From Desulfosporosinus orientis DSM 765 (GTDB taxonomy: Bacteria; Bacillota; Desulfitobacteriia; Desulfitobacteriales; Desulfitobacteriaceae), in assembly GCF_000235605.1 (NCBI RefSeq), contig NC_016584.1, forward strand, positions 670,001 through 734,000: a DNA stretch of 64,000 bases. The letters run 5' to 3'. This document shows, one piece after another, positions 57,211 to 64,000 of the stretch; positions within the stretch are counted from its first letter, which is position 1, and each line of letters starts with the position of its first letter. Position numbers and translations under genes: made by a program. The notes under the pieces are model-generated. The model saw only the letters and a list, made by a program, of their open reading frames with translations. It ran no database searches and had not been told where the DNA came from.

Positions 57211-59025
57211 ATGAGACTAGGAGTTAGCAGATTGCGATTTGCCAATGAGAAAATAGAAATGCCGCGGGTTACGAAAAAGATGCTCACAAGAATTGTTAGT
57301 TACTTTTTGCCTTATTGGACCAAAATGCTGTTAGTAACAGTTATTATAATAACGAATGCCATATTGGGTCTTGTTCCGCCGATACTAATTAAACATATTA
57401 TTGACAGTGCTTTACCGGAAAAGGACCTGACTCAATTAGGAATGCTGATCATATTTTCCATAGGAGTTACGGTCATTTTAGGACTGCTGCAAGTGGCACA
57501 GGCCTATCTGAATGTCTGGATTGCCAAACATATCATCTTAAACATGAAAAATCAAATGTATGCCCATTTACAGAAGATGTCCATTAACTTCTATACGGCT
57601 GCTAAGCCCGGCGAGATAATCACTAGGATCACAAGCGACATTGATGGAATTCAGGATATCTTTAATACAACCGTTGTCAGTGCTTTGACAAGTATGGTTG
57701 TGCTTATCTCGACGGCTGTAGTACTAATAGGAATGAATTGGAAGTTAGCCGTTGTTGGCATGATTATTCTGCCAACCTTTATTATTCCTACTCGAAAAGT
57801 AGGAAAAGTTCGCTGGAAAATAGCTAAAGAAAGCCAAGAGAAAATCAGTGATCTGAATCAGATGGTCCAAGAGTCCTTTAGTATCAGTGGGGCTCTGCTG
57901 TCCAAGATTTTCACAAAAGAAAAGGCTGAGCTGGAAAGTTTCAAGAAAATTAATCATGAAGTTATCAACTTACAAATTAAGGAATCCGTTGTTGGACGTT
58001 GGTTCAGGATGACAATAACAACCTTTATCGCTGTGGGGCCCATGCTTATTTACTTTTATGGAGGATATTTGTTTATTAAAGGTGAACTCTCAATAGGGAG
58101 CATTGTAGCTTTTGTGGCCTTATTGGGCAGGCTTTATGCGCCGGTTTCCCAGCTTTCGAATATCCATATTGACATCACCAGATCCTTGGCATTATTTCAA
58201 AGAATCTTTGATTACTTAGATAAGAGAGCAGAGATCGAGAATAAACCTGGGGCTATTGAGTTAGAGGAGGTACAAGGAAAGGTAGAATTTAATAAGGTGC
58301 ATTTTTCCTATACAAAGAGTGTAAAAGTCTTAGATGATATAAGTTTTTCCGTTGAGCCAGGCATGATGATTGCTTTAGTTGGGTCGAGCGGGGTGGGAAA
58401 AACCACTATTACTAATTTAATCCCAAGGCTGTATGAGGTTAATCAAGGCAAGATTACCATTGATGATTTGGATATTAGGGATGTTACTCTGGAATCCCTG
58501 CGTAATAACATTGGAGTTGTTATGCAGGAACCCTACCTTTTTAATGCTACCATTGAAGAAAATCTTAGGTATGGTAAAAATGACGCCACAGAGCAAGAAA
58601 TGATCGCAGCCTGTAAAGCGGCTTATATTCACGATTTTATTATGAATCTGCCGGATAAGTATCAAACTGTCGTCGGAAATAGAGGTATTAAGTTGTCGGG
58701 CGGAGAAAAACAAAGAGTATCCATTGCTCGAGTTATTTTAAAAGACCCTAGAATCATTATTCTTGATGAGGCAACATCCTCTTTAGATTCCGTTTCTGAA
58801 AAGTTCATTCAAAAGGCTCTGGTGCCGTTGTTAAAGGATAGAACTAGTTTTGTAATTGCTCACCGCTTGTCCACTGTGTTAGCAGCGGATCAGATTTTTG
58901 TAATTGAGAATGGCACAATTGCTGAAAGCGGCAGGCATGAAGAATTAATCAGGAAAAACGGACTCTATCGAAAGATTTATGATACGCAATTTAATGACAA
59001 TTCTGAAATATGTAAAGGCGGATGA
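57211..59025 (+). CDS. ABC exporter half, homodimer-type
   Basis: 604 residues. Six membrane segments and a standard ATPase: Walker A in VGSSGVGKTT, signature LSGGEKQRVS, Walker B in IIILDEATSSLD and switch His in FVIAHRLST. All catalytic residues are intact, so it can work as a homodimer. ATG 57211 is 8 nt after AGGAG; an upstream in-frame start at 57178 lacks one. The thioesterase gene starts 4 nt after its stop. Confidence 0.92.
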   Translation: MRLGVSRLRFANEKIEMPRVTKKMLTRIVSYFLPYWTKMLLVTVIIITNAILGLVPPILIKHIIDSALPEKDLTQLGMLIIFSIGVTVILGLLQVAQAYLNVWIAKHIILNMKNQMYAHLQKMSINFYTAAKPGEIITRITSDIDGIQDIFNTTVVSALTSMVVLISTAVVLIGMNWKLAVVGMIILPTFIIPTRKVGKVRWKIAKESQEKISDLNQMVQESFSISGALLSKIFTKEKAELESFKKINHEVINLQIKESVVGRWFRMTITTFIAVGPMLIYFYGGYLFIKGELSIGSIVAFVALLGRLYAPVSQLSNIHIDITRSLALFQRIFDYLDKRAEIENKPGAIELEEVQGKVEFNKVHFSYTKSVKVLDDISFSVEPGMMIALVGSSGVGKTTITNLIPRLYEVNQGKITIDDLDIRDVTLESLRNNIGVVMQEPYLFNATIEENLRYGKNDATEQEMIAACKAAYIHDFIMNLPDKYQTVVGNRGIKLSGGEKQRVSIARVILKDPRIIILDEATSSLDSVSEKFIQKALVPLLKDRTSFVIAHRLSTVLAADQIFVIENGTIAESGRHEELIRKNGLYRKIYDTQFNDNSEICKGG

Positions 59026-59029
59026 AAAA

Positions 59030-59782
59030 ATGGACGATACTAATTATAAAATCACATTCAAGATTCACTATCATGAGGTTAATCTCCACGAGCAAGCAAC
59101 CCCTTTGACGATGCTGCATTACTTAGAGGATACAGCCATTGCCCATTCTCAGGCGGTGGGGCAAGGCATCGAACAGCTAAAAGAAAAGAAGCAAGCTTGG
59201 ATTTTAAACCGATGGCAGTTGCAAATGGACCTTTACCCTGTACTTGGAGAAACGGTCACCATCGAAACTTGGTCTGCCGGTTTTGAACGTTTTTACGGAT
59301 CGCGGGATTTTTTGATCAAAGACAGTGAAGAGAGAATTATCGGCAGAGCAACGTCTTTGTGGATTTTCTACAATTCAGAGCGCAAACGGCCTTTAAGAAT
59401 TCCCCCGGAATTTGAAGAGGCTTACGGAGTAAACTCAAAGCGGGCCCTCGAAGCATCCGTCCTGGAATCTGAGGAAAGTACACCCATCGAAGAAAGAGAG
59501 CAGACCTTTTCCGTCAGACGCAGTGATATTGATACCAATGGACATGTTAATAATGTCAACTATCTGGAGTGGATGCTGGAAGCAGTTCCTGAAGAGGTCT
59601 ACAGTAATAAGCGTTTGGCTGCTTTAGAGATAGTTTATAGGAAAGCAGCAACCTATGGGACTGATATCTATTCAAAATGCATTGCCCTGAATTCCACGGA
59701 AGACCATATTATTTGCAGGCATACCATTGTTAATAAGGGTGACCTTGAAGAGCTTGCCATTGCTAAGACAGTTTGGGTGTAA
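59030..59782 (+). CDS. Acyl-ACP thioesterase
   Basis: 250 residues. Two hotdog halves: KIHYHEVNLHEQATPLTMLHYLED (two parts) at the N-terminus, and RRSDIDTNGHVNNVNYLEWMLEAV with the DTNGHVNNVNY catalytic stretch in the middle. It releases fatty acids from acyl carrier protein. ATG 59030 follows AAAGGCGG. It is 4 nt after the ABC exporter gene, which suggests the exporter handles a lipid (inference). Confidence 0.9.
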   Translation: MDDTNYKITFKIHYHEVNLHEQATPLTMLHYLEDTAIAHSQAVGQGIEQLKEKKQAWILNRWQLQMDLYPVLGETVTIETWSAGFERFYGSRDFLIKDSEERIIGRATSLWIFYNSERKRPLRIPPEFEEAYGVNSKRALEASVLESEESTPIEEREQTFSVRRSDIDTNGHVNNVNYLEWMLEAVPEEVYSNKRLAALEIVYRKAATYGTDIYSKCIALNSTEDHIICRHTIVNKGDLEELAIAKTVWV

Positions 59783-60229
59783 TTTTATGCAGCTTTAGCC
59801 ACGGACGAAGCAAACGGGTGGCTAGTTTTAAAGGATTTAGGTGTTTATTATTGAGTATTTTTTGAGTAATATCATGATTTACCAGAGATACTAAACTGTC
59901 TAATTGAGAATTGTCCAAAAGCTCCAATGTTCGGCGCAGCACCAAGGAGTGCCGGTAACTGCTTCTAAAGGGCCGAGTAAGGTTGGCGTAATTTCCCAAT
60001 CCGCAGAGGTCTTGCGCGGCATAAATTCCTGTCATCATCGATTCAAACTGACCGAAGCCAAAGCCTGGCATGACTGACCCAAAGCAATTGCCGACGAAAA
60101 CGGTATTTCCGATTCGGGGTTCTGCGCTCAAGCCAAGAATATACCGTGTGACTTCGAACCGATCAGTAATCCTTAAAGGCTGTTTGAATTCGGTTCGGGC
60201 TAAGGAATAAAATCCGTCCCATAATTTGT
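59763..60229 (-). pseudogene. N-terminally truncated FAD/NAD(P)-dependent oxidoreductase
   Basis: The frame reads LRITDRFEVTRYILGLSAEP, then GNTVFVGNCFGSVMPGFGFGQFESMMTGIYAAQDL (in parts), which is the C-terminal FAD-binding part of a FixC/geranylgeranyl-reductase-like flavoprotein. A stop codon lies at about 60230, and there is no N-terminal Rossmann motif. About two thirds of the protein is missing. Its end overlaps the thioesterase end by 20 nt. Confidence 0.65.
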
Positions 60230-60306
60230 CCTATTATTCTCTATGAATTAGATTGTTATGAACTTATCAATTTTTTACCAACACGATAAGGAAAAGAGGT
60301 AAAAGT

Positions 60307-60762
60307 ATGCGCAGAAGTGAGAAAGAAATTAAGGATCCATTAATTTTGGATGAAATTATGAAGAAGGCTCAGGTTTGCCGGTTAGCTGTATCTTATCAAG
60401 ACATGCCCTACATCATTCCTATGAATTTTGGCTATGCGGATAGAGTACTCTACTTTCATTCTGCTCAGGAGGGCTTGAAACTTTTGATTTTACAAGAGAA
60501 TCCGCAAGCTTGTTTCGAGGTTGAGATTAATACACAGCTTGTTACCAGCAAGCAGGCATGCAACTGGAGTATGCGCTATCAGAGTGTTGTGGGCTTTGGG
60601 GAAGTGGAATTTATTAATGATCTTGCTGCTAAACGTGAAGCAATGGGAATTATCATGAAGCAATATTCCAATGATTTGCCTTTGCCAACGGATAATGCTT
60701 TAGCAGGAGTTACCCTTTTTAAGTTAAATGTCAACACTATGACCGGAAAACAATCCCAGTGA
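60307..60762 (+). CDS. Pyridoxamine 5'-phosphate oxidase-family flavin-binding protein
   Basis: 151 residues, single split-barrel flavin-binding domain. MRRSEKEIKDPLILDEIMKKA then VCRLAVSYQDMPYIIPMNFGY are typical of NimA-like and related FMN-binding proteins. The function is unknown; reduction of a small molecule is likely. ATG follows AAAGAGG. Confidence 0.85.
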   Translation: MRRSEKEIKDPLILDEIMKKAQVCRLAVSYQDMPYIIPMNFGYADRVLYFHSAQEGLKLLILQENPQACFEVEINTQLVTSKQACNWSMRYQSVVGFGEVEFINDLAAKREAMGIIMKQYSNDLPLPTDNALAGVTLFKLNVNTMTGKQSQ

Positions 60763-60938
60763 TCGATTAATCACATATGCTCTAAGGATTTGCATCATAC
60801 TATCTCTAATTATGTAAAGGAATATTGAAGAATTTGTCGAAACAATACCTAATAAGTAAAAAATCAGTTACTTAATGATATGATATTAAGTTCCATGGAC
60901 ATGACCGCAATCTTAGTGAGAAAAGTGGTATAAAAATA

Positions 60939-62861
60939 ATGTCAGTCAATGAAATCATGGAATTAAAGCAAAGAATTGAATCTCTGGAAGCGGCTTTGGA
61001 AGAGGCTCGGGAGGATAATAGGTTTTGGGGAAAGTTTTTTTTAGAAAATAGTTGGGGCATGGTCATCGCCGATACTATCGATGGCAAAATGCTGAGAGTC
61101 AATCCTCGCTATGCCCAAATGCATGGTTATCAGCCCCTCGAGTTAATCGGAAAATCAATCTACGATGTGATTTGTGCACCGGGACACCAGAAAGACCGGC
61201 TGCAGGTTGAACCAAAGCTCGATCAGGATCGTTATGAGTACAATTCCGTGCACGTAAGGAAAGACGGGACTTGTTTTCCTGTTCATATCTATAATCGGGA
61301 AATTACAGTTAATAAAAGGCGCTTGAGAATTGTTTCTATTTGGGATATTACGGAAAATGAGCTTAAGAGGAAGGAATTTGTCAAGTATCGTGAAAGCTTG
61401 GAAGCTTTAGTGAAATTTCGTACGGATGAATTGGAAAAGACAAATGAGCGCCTTCGCATTGAAATCCAGCATAAGGAAACTGCCGAAAATGAGTTAGCAA
61501 AGATTAATGAAGAAATGTTTAATATCCTTGACAGTATTGAAGACTATTTTAAAGCCGTTAATCGTGAATGGGTTATTACCTATGCCAATAAGGCAATGGT
61601 TAAAGCCCTTGAAGCTAATGGGTTTAGCGGCAATATTGTGGGACGTGATTATTGGGAAGTTTACGAGGGATTTAGCAAAGCCATTAATGATGCTTGTGAA
61701 AAGGTTATGAATTATAGGGTGCCCACTCGATTTGAAACTTTTGCCCAATCCATAAAACAATGGGTTGAAGTGAGCATTTACCCTACTGGCAATGGGATCT
61801 CCATTTTCCTTCGCAACATAGAGGAAAAACGAAAAATTGAAAAAGCTATTGAAGAAGAGAATCATCGTCTATATTCGTTATTCAATAGTTTTCCGGGGTT
61901 AATCTATGTTCAGGAAGAAAATCATAAGATACGTTTTGCAAACGAGGCTTTCCAGGCAAAATTTGGTGCCTGCCTTGAGCAAGCCTGCTATGAAGTTATC
62001 GCCGGCAAATCCTTGCCTTGTACCGATTGTATGAGTTCTCATGTGCTTAGGAGCCTTACACCGGTCTGGAAAGAGATGGTTTTTGACAACCGCATTTATG
62101 AAGTGTATTCTCAGCCTTTTATAGATGCCAATGGGTCTAGATTAATTTTCAAGGTACTTCTTGACATTACGGATAGACGGAGTGCTGATCAAGAAATGGC
62201 TCGTTTTGAAAGGCTTAATATAGTGGGAGAAATGGCAGCAGGTATTGCTCACGAGGTCAGGAATCCCCTGACCACAGTTCGTGGTTTTTTGCAATTGCTT
62301 CAATCCAAAAAAGAGACGATTGACTACCATGATTATTATCAACTCATGAGGGATGAATTGGATCGAGCCCTTTCCATTCTAACGGACTTTTTAGGTTTGG
62401 CGAAAGATGGATCTTATCAGTTTGAATTGATCAATATAACAAAAACTGTCACAGCCCTTGCACCCCTCTTAACGGCAGATGCGATTAATCAAGACAAGAA
62501 AATTGTTTTTGAGCTTAGGGAAGTTCCCAATTCAATAGGAAGCGAAAATGAGCTGCGGCAATTGATTCTAAATTTAACAAGGAACGGGCTTGAGGCAATG
62601 CCTAAAAATACAACTCTGACAATTCAGACCTATCAATGGGATAATGATATTGTACTTAGGGTTTGTGACCAAGGCGGAGGAGTTGATCCTGCCGTTTTGG
62701 ATAAGTTAGGCACTCCTTTTTTGACTACTAAAGAACAAGGGACAGGATTAGGAATTGCAACCTGTAAAAGAATTGCTGAACGGCATAAGGCAGTTCTGGA
62801 TTTTAAGTCTAAAGAGACTGGAACTGTGGTTACGGTTAAGTTTCCCGCACCTGAATTTTGA
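60939..62861 (+). CDS. Soluble PAS-type sensor histidine kinase
   Basis: 640 residues without membrane segments. A short N-terminal coiled coil is followed by PAS domains (SWGMVIADTIDGKMLRVNPRYAQ, EDYFKAVNREWVITYANKAMV, FNSFPGLIYVQEENHKIRF, each in parts), then HisKA with MAAGIAHEVRNPLTTVRGFL and HATPase with NLTRNGLEAMPKNT and GTGLGIATCKRIAERH. The kinase core is close to that of the membrane kinase at 39851-41632. Cys residues in the third PAS region (CYEVIAGKSLPCTDC) could bind a metal. No response regulator is next to it. Confidence 0.92.
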   Translation: MSVNEIMELKQRIESLEAALEEAREDNRFWGKFFLENSWGMVIADTIDGKMLRVNPRYAQMHGYQPLELIGKSIYDVICAPGHQKDRLQVEPKLDQDRYEYNSVHVRKDGTCFPVHIYNREITVNKRRLRIVSIWDITENELKRKEFVKYRESLEALVKFRTDELEKTNERLRIEIQHKETAENELAKINEEMFNILDSIEDYFKAVNREWVITYANKAMVKALEANGFSGNIVGRDYWEVYEGFSKAINDACEKVMNYRVPTRFETFAQSIKQWVEVSIYPTGNGISIFLRNIEEKRKIEKAIEEENHRLYSLFNSFPGLIYVQEENHKIRFANEAFQAKFGACLEQACYEVIAGKSLPCTDCMSSHVLRSLTPVWKEMVFDNRIYEVYSQPFIDANGSRLIFKVLLDITDRRSADQEMARFERLNIVGEMAAGIAHEVRNPLTTVRGFLQLLQSKKETIDYHDYYQLMRDELDRALSILTDFLGLAKDGSYQFELINITKTVTALAPLLTADAINQDKKIVFELREVPNSIGSENELRQLILNLTRNGLEAMPKNTTLTIQTYQWDNDIVLRVCDQGGGVDPAVLDKLGTPFLTTKEQGTGLGIATCKRIAERHKAVLDFKSKETGTVVTVKFPAPEF

Positions 62862-62904
62862 GGACGTAATTATAAATTTTAATAATATAATATTAATACA
62901 TAGA

Positions 62905-62937
62905 AAAGCCACCCCATGCTGATTTTGGGGTGGCTTT
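62905..62937. terminator. Bidirectional terminator
   Basis: AAAGCCACCCCA (62905-62916) pairs with TGGGGTGGCTTT (62926-62937). It ends the kinase gene and the convergent metQ. Confidence 0.85.
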
Positions 62938-62968
62938 GAAGCTTTTGTGCCGTTGGGTTAGTGGTTCA

Positions 62969-63820
62969 TTAAAAAGCAGGAACGATGGATCCTTTGTATT
63001 TTTCTTCGATGAACTTTTTAACCTCAGGAGATGTCAGGGCTTTCGCAAGTTTTTGTAAAGCAGGGTCGTCTTTCCGGCTGTCTTTGACAACGAGGATATT
63101 AGCATAAGGTGAATCTTTATCTTCCATGACGATGGAATCATTGAGAGGATTTAGTCCGCCTTCCAAAGCGTAATTCGTGTTGATAACAGCAGCGCTGATT
63201 TTTGGGTCCTGAAGTACTCTGGGCAGCTGAGGAGCATCTAGGGGAGTGATCTTCAGCTGTTTGGGATTGTTTTGGATGTCGTTGACAGTTCCCATAATTC
63301 CTACGCCGTCTTTCAGAGTAATAATACCGGCTTTGGCCAATAAAGCCAGAGCTCGGCCGCCGTTGGAAGGATCATTTGGAATTGCTATGGTAGCTCCTGC
63401 TTCTAGGTCGTCAAGCTTTTTAATTTTGTCGGAATAGACACCCATGGGCTCGATGTGTACTTTAGCAATGGATACATTATTTAAAGAATGATCTTTATTA
63501 AAAGACTCCAAATAGGGGGTGTGTTGGAAAAAGTTAGCGTCAATGTCTCCTGTATCCAAGTCCAGGTTCGGACGAACATAATCGGTATAGCTCACGATTT
63601 GCAGGTCAATTCCTTCTTTTTTCAGGGCAGGTTTTACGAATTCTAAGATTTCAGCATGGGGGATGGGGGTTGCTCCGACTTTCAGTACGGTGGCAGCTGA
63701 TGAGTCGGACCCGCTTTTGGGAGCTTCGGTTTTACTGCCGCAGCCGGACAGTACGAGGGAAAGAGTGACTAATGCAGCAATGAAAATAGTTAAGCAGCGC
63801 TGGTTCTTGATTTTTAACAT
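62969..63820 (-). CDS. metQ: Methionine ABC transporter substrate-binding lipoprotein MetQ
   Basis: 283 residues of the NlpA family. The signal peptide ends at the lipobox LVLSGCGSK. KVGATPIPHAEILEFVKPAL, QHTPYLESFN, DPSNGGRALALLAKAGII and INTNYALEGGLNPL are conserved. It delivers methionine to MetNI. metI lies upstream. Confidence 0.95.
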   Translation of the reverse strand: MLKIKNQRCLTIFIAALVTLSLVLSGCGSKTEAPKSGSDSSAATVLKVGATPIPHAEILEFVKPALKKEGIDLQIVSYTDYVRPNLDLDTGDIDANFFQHTPYLESFNKDHSLNNVSIAKVHIEPMGVYSDKIKKLDDLEAGATIAIPNDPSNGGRALALLAKAGIITLKDGVGIMGTVNDIQNNPKQLKITPLDAPQLPRVLQDPKISAAVINTNYALEGGLNPLNDSIVMEDKDSPYANILVVKDSRKDDPALQKLAKALTSPEVKKFIEEKYKGSIVPAF

Positions 63821-63848
63821 TTCTTCTCCTCCAATTCTTATCTTTCAT

Positions 63849-64000
63849 TTAATGAGTGAGTTTGCGTGCCAAAGTGGTTCCGAGAGACTGTATGATTTGA
63901 ACGATCACGACAAGAATGACCACGGTGACGATCATGATGTCGGTGCGGAAACGGTTGTAGCCATATTGAATGGCTAAGTCGCCTAATCCGCCTCCGCCAA
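63849..64000 (-). CDS. metI: Methionine ABC transporter permease MetI, C-terminal fragment
   Basis: The frame is open to the window edge and ends at TAA (63851-63849). It reads GGGGLGDLAIQYGYNRFRTD, MIVTVVILVVIVQIIQSLGT and TLARKLTH, the C-terminus of MetI. metQ follows after 28 nt. The rest of the gene and metN are outside the window. Confidence 0.93.
   Translation of the reverse strand, partial: GGGGLGDLAIQYGYNRFRTDIMIVTVVILVVIVQIIQSLGTTLARKLTH

Overview
The window looks like the chromosome of a Gram-positive, endospore-forming anaerobe of the Peptococcaceae, most likely Desulfosporosinus or Desulfitobacterium. The signs are a gerA-type germination operon, a CotJC-like coat manganese catalase, a Spo0E-type phosphatase beside a sporulation-type histidine kinase, a non-pyrrolysine MttB-family methyltransferase, and frequent TTG/GTG starts behind strong Shine-Dalgarno sequences. 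This placement is inferred from gene content only.

Layout. 1-2.0 kb: the 3' end of a mogA/moaB-type gene, a frameshifted EamA transporter and a NYN-domain gene. 2.2-4.3 kb: groES-groEL with a CIRCE operator. 4.3-19.2 kb: an integrated element inserted exactly at the 3' end of groEL. It is bounded by a 24-bp direct repeat of the last groEL codons and has paired TGTTGAC arm-type sites inside both ends. It holds a tyrosine integrase broken by an IS21-family insertion (2459 bp, 5-bp target duplication TATTA) and by an in-frame TGA. It also has a control region, a phage-type replication pair, several unknown genes and, at the far end, a four-gene operon built around an SMC-like ATPase. 19.3-24.0 kb: the groEL terminator displaced by the element, then gerAA-gerAB-gerAC on the minus strand. 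24-31 kb: MttB-like methyltransferase, UspA, HPP protein, a heterodimeric ABC exporter and an anchored outer-surface protein. 31.5-33.6 kb: hpt-guaA. 33.8-42.9 kb: signalling genes (MCP, STAS antagonist, a 1242-aa multi-PAS/PP2C/HATPase protein, a membrane histidine kinase, a 56-aa Spo0E-like protein, an exonuclease). 42.9-51.9 kb: the purine operon purEBCFMNHD behind a tandem guanine-PRPP riboswitch. 52-64 kb: CotJC-like protein, two tandem WYL regulators, a YhaM-like nuclease, an ABC exporter, an acyl-ACP thioesterase, a truncated oxidoreductase, a PNPOx-family protein, a soluble PAS histidine kinase, and metQ with the end of metI.

The best candidate for a poorly described system is the operon at 14.3-18.9 kb. 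Its ATPase, middle component and zinc-knuckle protein fit the ABC three-component (ABC-3C)/Lamassu-like class of defence systems. Its first two proteins carry a matched motif, one at its C-terminus and the next at its N-terminus, which is the arrangement seen in prion-like/amyloid signalling pairs. That makes a testable hypothesis of a trigger-adaptor pair feeding an SMC-type ATPase.

The second notable item is the two-aptamer purine riboswitch. Its PRPP-aptamer P1 strand overlaps the terminator stem and gives a readable mechanism. Salvage (hpt, guaA) and the de novo purine genes lie within 20 kb but are controlled separately.
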